DNA of 64,000 bases from Burkholderiaceae bacterium (GCA_024235915.1 JACKLO010000012.1:1-64000), one strand, 5' to 3'. Counted from the stretch's first letter, positions 7,443-16,785 are shown. Numbers and translations: made by a program. Notes: generated by a model not told the origin, from the letters alone.

Positions 7443-10414
7443 ACGGCGTGAATCCCGAGCTTGCCGCGCGCCTGCGGCGCGAGACCTCCGGCGAGGTGCT
7501 GTTCGATGCCGCCTCGCGCGGGCGCTACGCCACCGACGCGTCGATCTACCAGATCGTGCCGCGGGGCGTCTTCGTGCCGCGCACCGAGGACGACGTCGCC
7601 ACTGCACTGGCCATCGCGCGTGAAACCGGGACGCCGGTGCTGCCCCGCGGCGCTGGCACGTCGCAATGCGGGCAGACCACCGGTGACGCGTTGGTGATCG
7701 ACTTCACCAAGCACCTGCGGCGGGTGCACGCCGTGGACGTGGACGCGATGACGGCCGAGGTCGATGGCGGCCTGGTGCTCGATCACCTGAACGCGCAGCT
7801 GAAGCGCCACGGACTCTGGTACCCGGTGGACGTGTCCACGAGCGCCCAGGCCACGCTGGGCGGCATGGCGGGCAACAACTCCTGCGGCTCGCGCAGCATC
7901 GCCTACGGCAACATGGTGCACAACGTGCGCGGCATGGACGCCTGGCTGGCCGACGGCCGCAGCCTGCACTTCGGTCAGGTGGAGGCCCTGCAGGGCGACG
8001 CGGCGGCCATCGCCGACTTCGTGCGCGGCCTGGCCGATACGCACCGCGCCGAGATCGAGGCGCATTGGCCGCAGGTGCTGCGCCGTGTGGCCGGCTACAA
8101 CCTGGACATCTTCCACCCGCGCAGCGAACGCCCCTACACCGGCGATGGCAGCGTCAACCTGGCGCACCTGCTGGTGGGCAGCGAAGGCACGCTGGCGGTC
8201 ACGCGGCGCCTGCACCTGCAGCTGGCGCGGTTGCCCAAGCACAAGGTGCTGGGCGTGGTGAACTACACGAGCTTCCATGCCGCCATGGACTCGGCCCAGC
8301 ACATCGTCAAGCTGGACCCGAGCGCGGTGGAGCTGGTGGACCGCACGATGATCGAGCTGGCGCGCGCCAACCCCGCGTTCCGCCCCGTCATCGAGACGGC
8401 GCTCATCGGCCAGCCTGAAGCGATCCTGCTCGTCGAGTTCAGTGGCGGGGACCGTACCGTGTTGCTGAAGCAGCTGGCCGCGCTGGTCACGCTGATGGGC
8501 GACCTGGGCCTGCCCGGCAGCGTGGTGGAGATGCCGGAGGAATCGGCACAGAAGGCGCTTTGGGAGGTGCGCAAGGCCGGCCTGAACATCATGATGAGCC
8601 TCAAGGGCGACGGCAAGCCGGTGAGCTTCATCGAGGACTGCGCCGTGCCCCTGGTGCACCTGGCCGAATACACCGACGCGCTGACCGAGGTCTTCGCCCG
8701 CCATGGTTCGCGTGGCACCTGGTATGCGCATGCGTCGGTGGGGACGCTGCACGTGCGGCCCATCCTCGACATGCGGCGCGACGGGGCGCAGAAGATGCGC
8801 GCCATCGCCGAAGAGGCCTCGGCCCTGGTGCGCCGGTTCAAGGGCGCCTACAGCGGCGAGCATGGTGACGGCCTGTGCCGCGGCGAGTGGATCCGCTGGC
8901 AGTTCGGCCCGAAGCTGGACGACGCCTTCCGCGCCATCAAGCAGCACCTGGACCCCGCCGGCCTGCTGAACCCGGGCAAGATCGTCGACCCGCCGAAGAT
9001 GGACGAGGCGGCGCTGTTCCGCTTCCCGCCCAGCTACCGCACCATCCCGCTGACCCCGGTGTTCGACTGGTCGGCCTGGAACGTGCAGAACGACCCGGTC
9101 ACCGAGCAGACCACGGCCCCTGGCACCGGCGGCGACACCACCGGCGGCCTGGCCAAGGCGGTGGAGATGTGCAACAACAACGGGCACTGCCGCAAGTTCG
9201 ACGCCGGCACCATGTGCCCGAGCTACCGCGTGACGCGCGACGAGCAGCACCTCACGCGGGGCCGCGCCAACACGCTGCGTCTGGCGCTGTCAGGGCAGCT
9301 CGAGGGCGGCATCACCTCCGACGCGGTGGCCGAGGCGCTGGACCTTTGCGTGGGCTGCAAGGGCTGCAAGCGCGACTGCCCCACCGGCGTGGACATGGCG
9401 AAGATGAAGCTGGAAGTGGCGGCGCAGCGTGCCCGCAGCCACGGCGTGCCCTTGAAGGACCGGCTGGTGGCCCGGCTGCCGGAAATCGCCCGCTGGGGCC
9501 GGCGGCTGCCGTGGCTGTTCAACCTGCGCGACGCACTGCCCGGTGCGGCGGCCTTGTCGGAGCGGTGGCTGGGCCTGTCGGCGAAACGCTCCCTGCCGCG
9601 CTTCCGCGCCGATGACTTCCAGGCCGCGGCGCCGACGCTGAAGCTGGCCGGCCGCGACGAGGTGCTGGCCGCCGCGAAGCATGGCAAGGGTGTGGTGCTG
9701 TTCGTCGACACCTTCAACGGCGCCTTCGAGACTGAAAACGCCGTGGACGCGGTGCGTGTGCTGCAGGCGGCCGGGTATGCGGTGCACGTGGCGCAGCAGG
9801 CTGACGGGCGATCACCCTGCTGCGGCCGCACGCTGCTGGCCGCCGGACTGGCCGACGAGGCCAAGGTACGGGCCCAGGCGCTGGTGGACACCTTCTCGCC
9901 CTTCGTCGAGGCGGGCATCGCCATCGTCGGCCTGGAGCCGTCCTGCCTGCTGAGTCTGCGCGACGAGTTCCTGGTCATGGGCCTGGGGCCGGCGGCGCAG
10001 CACCTGGCCGGGCAGGCCCTGCTGCTGGAGGAGTTCCTGGCCCGGGAACACGCGGCCGGCCGTTTCGCGCCGACGCTGAAGCCGGCGACCCAGCCGATCC
10101 GCGTGCATGGGCACTGCCACCAGAAAGCGTTTGGCGCCTTGCCACCTGTGCTGACGGTGTTGAAGCTGATCCCGGGCGCTGACGTGCAGGCCATCGAGAG
10201 TTCCTGCTGCGGCATGGCCGGGGCCTTCGGTTACGAGGCGGCACACCAGGCGGTGTCGATGCAGATGGCCGAGGCGGCGCTTTTACCCGCCGTGCTCGCG
10301 GCGCCGGACGCCATCATCGTGGCCGACGGCACCAGCTGCCGGCACCAGATTGCCGATGGGGCGCAGCGCGAGGCGCTGCACGTGGCACGGGTGCTGGCCT
10401 GGCACCTGGCCTGA
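7439..10414 (+). CDS. fused FAD-linked oxidase and Fe-S protein (YdiJ-like D-2-hydroxyacid dehydrogenase)
   Basis: A 991-residue fusion. The N-terminal half is a PCMH/VAO-type FAD domain (VPRGVFVPRTEDDVATAL, then PRGAGTSQCGQTTG near residue 70) and a FAD-oxidase C domain ending at HLDPAGLLNPGKIVDPP (about 510-530). The C-terminal half has an Fe-S module with CVGCKGCKRDCPTG near residue 637, after a separate cysteine group CNNNGHCRKF, and two CCG-type domains containing SPCCGRTLL and SSCCGMAGAFG. Proteins of this form (E. coli YdiJ type) oxidise D-2-hydroxyacids such as D-2-hydroxyglutarate or D-lactate and pass electrons to the respiratory chain. The start at 7439 overlaps the GntR stop. The longer open frame from 7298 lies inside the regulator gene. 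Confidence 0.9.
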   Translation: MNGVNPELAARLRRETSGEVLFDAASRGRYATDASIYQIVPRGVFVPRTEDDVATALAIARETGTPVLPRGAGTSQCGQTTGDALVIDFTKHLRRVHAVDVDAMTAEVDGGLVLDHLNAQLKRHGLWYPVDVSTSAQATLGGMAGNNSCGSRSIAYGNMVHNVRGMDAWLADGRSLHFGQVEALQGDAAAIADFVRGLADTHRAEIEAHWPQVLRRVAGYNLDIFHPRSERPYTGDGSVNLAHLLVGSEGTLAVTRRLHLQLARLPKHKVLGVVNYTSFHAAMDSAQHIVKLDPSAVELVDRTMIELARANPAFRPVIETALIGQPEAILLVEFSGGDRTVLLKQLAALVTLMGDLGLPGSVVEMPEESAQKALWEVRKAGLNIMMSLKGDGKPVSFIEDCAVPLVHLAEYTDALTEVFARHGSRGTWYAHASVGTLHVRPILDMRRDGAQKMRAIAEEASALVRRFKGAYSGEHGDGLCRGEWIRWQFGPKLDDAFRAIKQHLDPAGLLNPGKIVDPPKMDEAALFRFPPSYRTIPLTPVFDWSAWNVQNDPVTEQTTAPGTGGDTTGGLAKAVEMCNNNGHCRKFDAGTMCPSYRVTRDEQHLTRGRANTLRLALSGQLEGGITSDAVAEALDLCVGCKGCKRDCPTGVDMAKMKLEVAAQRARSHGVPLKDRLVARLPEIARWGRRLPWLFNLRDALPGAAALSERWLGLSAKRSLPRFRADDFQAAAPTLKLAGRDEVLAAAKHGKGVVLFVDTFNGAFETENAVDAVRVLQAAGYAVHVAQQADGRSPCCGRTLLAAGLADEAKVRAQALVDTFSPFVEAGIAIVGLEPSCLLSLRDEFLVMGLGPAAQHLAGQALLLEEFLAREHAAGRFAPTLKPATQPIRVHGHCHQKAFGALPPVLTVLKLIPGADVQAIESSCCGMAGAFGYEAAHQAVSMQMAEAALLPAVLAAPDAIIVADGTSCRHQIADGAQREALHVARVLAWHLA

Positions 10415-10461
10415 CGGGCCGCCCGGCCATCCGTCCACCGGCAAGCCCGTGGGCTGGGCGT

Positions 10462-11682
10462 TCAGTGTTCGCCCAGCACCGCCGTGTCCACGCGCTGGAG
10501 CTGCATGCGCGCCAGCGTGAGGTTGGCCACGCTGGCGTCCAGCACCGCATGCAGCACGATGCCGGGGTGTCCGGGCAGCGGGTGCATCAGCAGGTGGTGG
10601 CCGGTCAGCGTGATGGCGGCGTCGGGCTGTGACGGCCCGAGTCCCAGGCCGCGGCCGCATTCGGCCATCGCATTGAACAGCTTCAGGCCCTCGACCACCA
10701 GATGGCGTGCGTCCGGGCGGGCGCCGCGGTGGGCCAGCGGATGGCCGCTGCGAGCCTCGAAGACGCAGGCGCTGACCAGGCCCTTGATGGCCTGGCAAGC
10801 CTGGAGATAGTCGGCCCAGCGGCCCGGCGTGAGGTCCTGCGGGTCGGCCTGCGCACCGGCCAGCGGCATCGCCTCGGTGGGCGCTTCGGCCAGGTCCGAC
10901 GCTGGGCTGCTGGCCGGGCTGGCCACGGCAGCCGTGCCCGAGCGCGGAGCCGCTGGCACGGCGGTCTCGCGCAACCGGTTCCAGGCTCCGGTGACATAAC
11001 CCCAGGCGTCGTTGGACGATGCCGCCTGCGGCGTGACCCGCACGTTCAGCCCCCGCGGGCCGGCAAAGGCGGCGGCCTGCGCGGCCAGGGCGCCGGGTGA
11101 ACCCAGCGGCACCATCAGCATCTCGCGGTTGGGCCAGGGGCCCTTGCTCACCGCATCGCGCACCGGCTGCAGTGCACCGGAAAGCAGGTGGCCGGGCATC
11201 TCGCCGACCAGCAGCACACCCAGGCGGGCGTGGCCCAGCAGCACCGTGGACAACTGCTTGCGGGTCTGGGAATCGGTGTCGACGTCGCTGCTGTAGACCC
11301 GCAGGCGCTGGTTGCCGCGGCCCGGCAGTTCCACGAAGCGCAGCACGGCCAATGCCACGCCATGACCCTGGCGGCGGATGGCCAGCGTCTGCACGCGCGT
11401 GTTCAGCGCCGCGGCGATGGCGCCGAGCAGGCGCAGCGACTGGCTGCTGCCGACGTCGTGCAGCGCGATGAACTCCGGCTGCAGGGCAGCGAACTGCTGC
11501 AGCATGGCCTGCGCCGGGTCGACGGCGACGAAGAGCTCGAGCTTGTCGTCGGCGATGCGCTGGCCGACGTCGTCCTGGCCTTCGCCCAGGTAGTCGGCGC
11601 GGTTGCGCACGATCTGCGTGGCTGGCGACAGCAGGTCGTCCCGCCGGGGCGCTCCCCGGCTGGCGCTCGAACTTTCCGTCAT
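10462..11682 (-). CDS. uncharacterised protein with C-terminal roadblock/LC7-like domain
   Basis: A 406-residue protein with no signal peptide or membrane segment. Residues 1-25 are polar. A region of about 200 residues holds alternating strands and helices without a family I can name. A linker rich in Ala/Ser/Pro follows (PAAPRSGTAAVASPASSPAS), and about residues 290-400 have the look of a roadblock/LC7 (MglB-like) fold: RWADYLQACQAIKGLVSACVF, a GHPLAHRG turn, GHHLLMHPL and HAVLDASVANLTLARMQLQ. Roadblock domains dimerise and often regulate small GTPases or act as scaffolds. No GTPase gene is adjacent; it converges with the dehydrogenase gene and is divergent from nadB. The function is unknown and the domain call is by eye. 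Confidence 0.65.
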   Translation of the reverse strand: MTESSSASRGAPRRDDLLSPATQIVRNRADYLGEGQDDVGQRIADDKLELFVAVDPAQAMLQQFAALQPEFIALHDVGSSQSLRLLGAIAAALNTRVQTLAIRRQGHGVALAVLRFVELPGRGNQRLRVYSSDVDTDSQTRKQLSTVLLGHARLGVLLVGEMPGHLLSGALQPVRDAVSKGPWPNREMLMVPLGSPGALAAQAAAFAGPRGLNVRVTPQAASSNDAWGYVTGAWNRLRETAVPAAPRSGTAAVASPASSPASDLAEAPTEAMPLAGAQADPQDLTPGRWADYLQACQAIKGLVSACVFEARSGHPLAHRGARPDARHLVVEGLKLFNAMAECGRGLGLGPSQPDAAITLTGHHLLMHPLPGHPGIVLHAVLDASVANLTLARMQLQRVDTAVLGEH

Positions 11683-11807
11683 GCGTGCCCCCCTTGTTTG
11701 CGGGGGATGATAGGCAGGCGGGGCGGAAAACGCATCCCCCGAAGGCTGGCTGACTGCGCTTCTAGAATTCCAGTCCATTGGAGCCCCCGATGCCGGCGAC
11801 GGCCTGA

Positions 11808-13442
11808 GTGATGACAACGACAAAAGCCGGCGCCTTGGCGCCCGTGGTGGTGGTGGGCGCCGGTCTGGCCGGGCTGACGGTGGCGCTGGACGTGGCGGCG
11901 CACCGGCGCGTGATCGTGCTGGCCAAGCGCCGGCTGGACGAAGGCGCCACGGCCTGGGCCCAGGGCGGCATCGTCGGCGTGCTGGGTGAGGACGACAGCA
12001 TCGAGTCCCATGTCCGGGATACGCAGGAAGCGGGCGCCGGATTGGTCGACGAGGACACGGCGCGCCACGTGGCCCGCCACAGCGCGGAGGCGGTGGCCTG
12101 GCTGGTGGACGCGGGCGTGCCGTTCACGCACGACCCGGCCGGCCCGCTGGGCCTGCACCTGACGCGCGAAGGCGGTCACGCCGTGCGCCGCATCGCCCAC
12201 GCGGCGGACGCCACCGGCAAGGCGATCCATGATGCGCTGCTGGCGCGCGCCCGCGCCCACCCGAACATCGAGCTGCGCGAGCGCTGGATGGCGGTGGACC
12301 TGATCACGCAGCACCATGTGGGCGGCGAGCCGCGCTGCCATGGTGTCTATGCGCTGGACATCGACCGCGGGTACGTGGAGACGCTGCGCTGCGCCGGCGT
12401 GGTGCTGGCCACGGGCGGGGTGGGCAAGGTCTATCGCTACACCAGCAATCCGGACACGGCGACGGGCGACGGCATCGCCATGGCCTGGCGTGCCGGCTGC
12501 CGGGTGGCGAACATGGAATTCATCCAGTTCCACCCCACCTGCCTGTACCACCCGCAGGAACGCAGTTTCCTCATCACCGAGGCGCTGCGCGGCGAGGGTG
12601 CCACCCTGCACCTGCCCAGCGCCGACGGCGTGGGCGAACGATTCATGCCGGCGCACGATGCCCGGGCCGAGCTGGCACCGCGTGACATCGTGGCCCGAGC
12701 CATCGACTTCGAGATGAAGAAGCACGGCGTCGACCACGTGTGGCTGGACGCGCGCCCCATCGTGGCGGAGAAGGGCGAGGCCTTCCTGCGCGAGCATTTC
12801 CCCACCATCCATGCGCGCTGCCTGGCGCTGGGCATCGACATCACGCACCAGCCGATCCCGGTGGTGCCGGCAGCGCACTACACATGCGGCGGCGTGGTGA
12901 CGGACCTGGACGGCCGCAGCGACCTGCCGGGGCTGTTTGCCGTGGGCGAGACCACCTACACCGGCCTGCATGGCGCCAACCGGCTGGCCAGCAACTCGCT
13001 GCTGGAGTGCGTGGTGCTGGGCCGCGGCTGCGCCAACGTGCTGCTCGCCGAGGCCGTGGAACCGCCCGCGACGCTGCCCGACTGGGACGACAGCCAGGTC
13101 GAGGACGCCGACGAACAGGTGGTGATCGCGCACAACTGGGACGAGCTGCGGCTTTTGATGTGGAACTACGTGGGTATCGTCCGCACCACCAAGCGGCTTG
13201 AGCGCGCGTTGCACCGCATCAAGCTCTTGCGTGACGAGATCCAGGACTACTACGCCAGCTTCCGCGTCAACCGAGACCTGCTGGAGCTGCGCAACCTGGT
13301 GGTGAACGCGGAACTCATCGTGCGCTCGGCGCTGCGCCGGCACGAGAGCCGTGGGCTGCACTTCAGCCGAGACTTCCCGAAGGCGCTGCCGGTGAGCTTC
13401 CCGACCGTGCTGACGCGCCCGGCGCGCAGCGGCCGGCGCTGA
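11808..13442 (+). CDS. nadB: L-aspartate oxidase
   Basis: A 544-residue flavoprotein for the first step of de novo NAD synthesis: L-aspartate to iminoaspartate, with fumarate or oxygen as acceptor. It shows the dinucleotide fold VVVVGAGLAGLTVALD, EGATAWAQGGI, the HTREGGHAVRRI-like segment (LTREGGHAVRRIAHAADATG), HPTCLYHP, the substrate Arg region LITEALRGEGA, and PAAHYTCGGVVTDLDG with the FAD-binding NRLASNSLLE. Length is typical. Nearby nadC and nadA on the opposite strand complete the quinolinate branch, converging on nadB rather than forming an operon with it. Confidence 0.97.
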   Translation: MMTTTKAGALAPVVVVGAGLAGLTVALDVAAHRRVIVLAKRRLDEGATAWAQGGIVGVLGEDDSIESHVRDTQEAGAGLVDEDTARHVARHSAEAVAWLVDAGVPFTHDPAGPLGLHLTREGGHAVRRIAHAADATGKAIHDALLARARAHPNIELRERWMAVDLITQHHVGGEPRCHGVYALDIDRGYVETLRCAGVVLATGGVGKVYRYTSNPDTATGDGIAMAWRAGCRVANMEFIQFHPTCLYHPQERSFLITEALRGEGATLHLPSADGVGERFMPAHDARAELAPRDIVARAIDFEMKKHGVDHVWLDARPIVAEKGEAFLREHFPTIHARCLALGIDITHQPIPVVPAAHYTCGGVVTDLDGRSDLPGLFAVGETTYTGLHGANRLASNSLLECVVLGRGCANVLLAEAVEPPATLPDWDDSQVEDADEQVVIAHNWDELRLLMWNYVGIVRTTKRLERALHRIKLLRDEIQDYYASFRVNRDLLELRNLVVNAELIVRSALRRHESRGLHFSRDFPKALPVSFPTVLTRPARSGRR

Positions 13443-13469
13443 GACCACCCGCCGACGTCCGTCGGCAGG

Positions 13470-13760
13470 TCAGGCCCGGGCGCGCATGGCGGTGCGCGCC
13501 TGCACGAAGCCGAAGGCGTACTCCACCGCGTCGGCCACGGCCTTGTCGTGGTCCGCACGCTCGCGCTCGGTCTGGTAGAAGGCCAGGTCCACCTTGTGGC
13601 GGATGTAGCGCGGCTGCAGCCGGTTGAGTGCCACGCAGGCCACGTCGGCCAGCAGGTCCTCGCGGTCGGCCAGGCCCGGGTAGCGGCCAGTGGCGTCCTG
13701 CACCGCGGCGAACACGGCCTGCTCGTTGTGGTTGCGGATGGAGGTGAAGTCGACGTTCAT
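13470..13760 (-). CDS. ComFB-family late competence development protein
   Basis: A small 96-residue protein. It carries the family pattern of a short N-terminal segment with an asparagine and glutamate turn (SIRNHNEQAVFAAV), then a conserved DLLADVACVALNRLQPRYIRH, the signature LNxLxPxY of ComFB-like proteins. In Bacillus ComFB sits in the comF competence operon. Some cyanobacterial members bind cyclic dinucleotides. The role in betaproteobacteria is unclear. It is placed between nadB and nadC, 37 bases upstream (in its direction) of nadC, on the same strand as nadC and nadA. It lacks the Cys cluster seen in several homologues. Confidence 0.75.
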   Translation of the reverse strand: MNVDFTSIRNHNEQAVFAAVQDATGRYPGLADREDLLADVACVALNRLQPRYIRHKVDLAFYQTERERADHDKAVADAVEYAFGFVQARTAMRARA

Positions 13761-13797
13761 CCGTCGGTTGTCGGACGGATCCAGGCCGACTTGAGGC

Positions 13798-14655
13798 TCA
13801 GATGACCCGCATCGAGAAATCGACGGCCGTGACGTCCTTGGTCAGCCGGCCGATGGAGATGCGATGCACCCCAGTGGCGGCGATGTCGCGCAACTGCTCG
13901 ATGCCGACGCCGCCGGAGACCTCCAGCTCGGCACGCTCGCCGGCCATGGCCACCGCGGCGCGCATGCGCGGCAGGTCGAAGTTGTCCAGCAGCACGCTCC
14001 TGGCGCCATGCTCCAGCGCCTCGGCCAGCTGGTCCAGGGTCTCGACCTCGATCTGGATCTCCACGCCGGCGTCCAGTGCACGCGCGGCCGCCAGCACCTG
14101 CGGGATGCCGCCGGCCGCGGCGATGTGGTTTTCCTTGATCAGGATGCCGGCGTAGAGCGCCAGCCGCTGGTTCTGACCGCCGCCCATGCGCACCGCGTAC
14201 TTCTGGGCCAGGCGCAGGCCGGGCACGGTCTTTCGGGTGTCCAGAATGGCGCAGCCGTGGGCGCGTGGGCTGGCGCCGGCCACGGCATCCACATGCCGGC
14301 GCGTGATCGTGGCCGTGCCGCTGAGCAGCTGCAGGAAGTTCAGCGCCGGCCGCTCGGCGGCGAGCAGGGCGCGCCCGTCGGCCTCGATGGTGACCACCGG
14401 CGCGTCGGGCACGGTCCAGGCCCCGTCCTCGAAGGACCAGTCCAGCTGCGCGCTGGGGTCCAGCCGGTGGAACACACCGTCGAACCAGTCGCGGCCGCAG
14501 AGCACGGCGCGTTCGCGGGCGATGACGCGGGCGCGCACGCGGCGATTGGCCGGCACCAGCATGCCGGTCCAGTCTCCCCGGCCGATGTCCTCGGCCAGCG
14601 CTTCCATGATGTTGCGCTGGCGGGCCTCCTCGAGGGTTTCGTTGTGCTCAAACAT
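13798..14655 (-). CDS. nadC: nicotinate-nucleotide pyrophosphorylase (carboxylating)
   Basis: A 285-residue quinolinate phosphoribosyltransferase, which makes nicotinate mononucleotide from quinolinate and PRPP. Landmarks are LAEDIGRGDWTGMLVP at the start (the family has EDxGxGDxT), RPALNFLQLLSGTAT, ILDTRKTVPGLRLAQKYAV, IKENHI, the IQIEVET strand, LLDNFDLPRM and EVSGGVGIEQLRDIAATGV. I start it at the ATG at 14655; the open frame extending to 14841 lies within nadA sequence in another frame. It follows nadA with a 13-base gap, so the two are co-transcribed. Confidence 0.97.
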   Translation of the reverse strand: MFEHNETLEEARQRNIMEALAEDIGRGDWTGMLVPANRRVRARVIARERAVLCGRDWFDGVFHRLDPSAQLDWSFEDGAWTVPDAPVVTIEADGRALLAAERPALNFLQLLSGTATITRRHVDAVAGASPRAHGCAILDTRKTVPGLRLAQKYAVRMGGGQNQRLALYAGILIKENHIAAAGGIPQVLAAARALDAGVEIQIEVETLDQLAEALEHGARSVLLDNFDLPRMRAAVAMAGERAELEVSGGVGIEQLRDIAATGVHRISIGRLTKDVTAVDFSMRVI

Positions 14656-14668
14656 CCGGGTTCTCCCT

Positions 14669-15775
14669 TCAGGCCGCGCCGATGTTGCGCACCAGGCCCG
14701 GCGTCTGCAGCACCGCCGGGTGCGCGGCGGTGAAGTCCAGCATGCGTTCGATGCAGCCCAGGGCCTGGGCGCGGGTGGGTTCGGGCACGTGAATCTCGCC
14801 GCTGCCCGCCTCCAGGCAGGCGACGATGCCCTGCAGCGCATTCATCGCCATCCAGGGGCAGTGTGCGCAGCTCTTGCAGGTGGCGCTGCGCCCGGCGGTG
14901 GGCGCCTCGATCAGGGTCTTGTCGGGCGCGAGCTGGCGGATGCGGTGCATCAGGCCGTTGTCGGTGGCGATGATGTAGGCCGGCGCATCGCCCTTCAGCA
15001 CCGCCTGAAGGATCTGTGTGGTGGAGCCCACCACGTCGGCCATGGCGACGACGCTGGCGGGCGATTCGGGGTGCACCAGCACCTTGGCCTCCGGATGTTC
15101 GCGCTTGAGCAGGTCCAGCTCCAGGCCCTTGAACTCGTCGTGCACGATGCAGGCGCCGTTCCACAGCAGCATGTCGGCGCCGGTCTGCTCCTGGATATAG
15201 CGGCCCAGGTGGCGGTCGGGGGCCCAGAGGATCTTCTTCCCCTGGTCCTTCAGGTGGTGGACGATGCCCAGCGCGCAGGAACTGGTCACCATCCAGTCGG
15301 CGCGCGCCTTCACGGCGGCACTGGTGTTGGCGTAGACCACCACCGTGCGGTCCGGGTGGGCGTCGCAGAAGGCGGCGAACTCGTCGGCCGGGCATCCCAG
15401 GTCCAGGCTGCAGGTGGCGTCGAGGTCGGGCATCAGCACGCGCTTGTCGGGGCTGAGGATCTTGGCCGACTCGCCCATGAAGCGCACACCGGCCACCACC
15501 AGCGTCTTCGCGGCGTGGTCGCGGCCGAAGCGCGCCATCTCCAGCGAATCGGCCACGCAACCGCCGGTTTCCAGGGCCAGGTCCTGGATGTCGCCGTCCA
15601 CGTAGTAGTGCGCCACCAGCACCGCGTCGTGCGCCTTCAGCAGTGCCTTGACGCGCGCCTTGGCACTTTCACGCTCTGGGGGTGACAGGGCCTCGGGCAC
15701 CTTGGCCCAGGCGTGCGCGGTGCAGCTGGCGCCGTCCTGGTCCTGGCGGGTGTAGTCGTAGAGCACTTGTTCCAT
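14669..15775 (-). CDS. nadA: quinolinate synthase A
   Basis: A 368-residue enzyme that condenses iminoaspartate (from NadB) with dihydroxyacetone phosphate to give quinolinate, using an oxygen-sensitive 4Fe-4S cluster. The substrate-binding VLVAHYYVDGDIQDLA, the first cysteine in MPDLDATCSLDLGCPADEF, the middle cysteine in VTSSCALGIVHHL and the C-terminal CKSCAHCPWMAMN are visible, along with the HPESPASVVAMAD segment. It is the first gene of the leftward nadA-nadC pair. The AraC-type gene just downstream in sequence (15787) reads in the same direction and lies only 11 bases upstream of nadA. Confidence 0.97.
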   Translation of the reverse strand: MEQVLYDYTRQDQDGASCTAHAWAKVPEALSPPERESAKARVKALLKAHDAVLVAHYYVDGDIQDLALETGGCVADSLEMARFGRDHAAKTLVVAGVRFMGESAKILSPDKRVLMPDLDATCSLDLGCPADEFAAFCDAHPDRTVVVYANTSAAVKARADWMVTSSCALGIVHHLKDQGKKILWAPDRHLGRYIQEQTGADMLLWNGACIVHDEFKGLELDLLKREHPEAKVLVHPESPASVVAMADVVGSTTQILQAVLKGDAPAYIIATDNGLMHRIRQLAPDKTLIEAPTAGRSATCKSCAHCPWMAMNALQGIVACLEAGSGEIHVPEPTRAQALGCIERMLDFTAAHPAVLQTPGLVRNIGAA

Positions 15776-15786
15776 GGCGGTGGCGG

Positions 15787-16743
15787 TCAGCGCACGCGGT
15801 TCGCGGCGGGGGAGGGGGATGCTACAGGCGGATGCGCCGCGGCGCCGGCCAGCAGCTGCGTGGGCGGCAGGCCCACCGAGCGCCGCACCATGGCGCTGAA
15901 GGCGCTGGCGCTGGCGTAGCCCAGCTCGGCGGCGATGTGGGCCATTGGCCGCCGCTGCGCCGCCATCGACAGCGCCCGGGCCAGCAGCACCTGCTGCCGC
16001 CAGGCGCCGAAGTGGGTGCCGAGCTCGCTGCGGAAGAGGCGCGCCACGGTGCGCACGCTGGCGCCGGCCTCAGCCGCCCAGTCGTCCAGCCGCTCGTGGC
16101 GCAGCGGGTCGTCGATGACGGCTTCGCACAAGCTGCGCAGCCGCTTGTCGGTGGGCAGTTCCACACCCAGCGGCACCGGGCGCGCACGCGCCAGTTCGTC
16201 AGCCACCAGGCGGGCGAGTAAAGCCTCCCGCGCCGGGGGCACGGCGTCGCCGGGTTCCGACGCCAGTTGCGGTACCAGTTCGCGCAGCAGCGGCGAGACC
16301 TCGAGCACGCGACAGCGCGTCCAGTCGCCCATGCCGCCGTCGTCCAGCGGGGCAGGGCCCCGTCCCGTGCCGGTTTCCAGCAGGTACAGCGTGCGCAGCT
16401 CGGCGCGCTCCACCACCGTCACCGCGTGCTCCACGCCGGGCGGCACCCAGACGGCCCGTGACGGCGGCACGATGAAGCTGTGCTGCTCGGCCTCCACCCG
16501 GCAGATGCCGGCGGTGGAGAACACCACCTGCGCCCAGGGGTGGCTGTGCGGCACCACGCGGGCCTGTGTGTCCAGCACGCGCACCTTGGCACGCACCGGG
16601 CGAGTCGGTGTCGGCGCGTAGCGCAGCGGGTCCAGCGGCAGCAGGGCGTCCTTGGCCGACGCGCGCGGGCGTCTGCGGGCCAGCGGAGGTGCGGGGTCGG
16701 AGGGCGTGGCAGTCATGGCCGAATTGCGACAGAAGTTGTCCAT
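15787..16743 (-). CDS. AraC family transcriptional regulator, NimR-like, with N-terminal cupin
   Basis: A 318-residue regulator. The N-terminal half is a small cupin (VPHSHPWAQVVFSTAGICRV, then VPPSRAVWVPPGVEHAV); the C-terminal 100 residues hold two helix-turn-helix units (RLDDWAAEAGASVRTVARLF and PMAHIAAELGYASASAFSAM). This layout is that of NimR (YeaM), which controls the neighbouring MFS exporter nimT in E. coli, and here too a divergent MFS gene begins 42 bases away. The start used is the ATG at 16743; an internal ATG at 16716 (MTATPSD) is possible and neither has a clear ribosome site. The gap holds TTGCGA at 16724-16729 and a short inverted GACA/TGTC pair. The gene points towards nadA, but no role in NAD synthesis is implied. 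Confidence 0.88.
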   Translation of the reverse strand: MDNFCRNSAMTATPSDPAPPLARRRPRASAKDALLPLDPLRYAPTPTRPVRAKVRVLDTQARVVPHSHPWAQVVFSTAGICRVEAEQHSFIVPPSRAVWVPPGVEHAVTVVERAELRTLYLLETGTGRGPAPLDDGGMGDWTRCRVLEVSPLLRELVPQLASEPGDAVPPAREALLARLVADELARARPVPLGVELPTDKRLRSLCEAVIDDPLRHERLDDWAAEAGASVRTVARLFRSELGTHFGAWRQQVLLARALSMAAQRRPMAHIAAELGYASASAFSAMVRRSVGLPPTQLLAGAAAHPPVASPSPAANRVR

Positions 16744-16785
16744 CTATCGTAACGCGGCCGGCGGTCGCCCCCCTACAGTGCGCCG

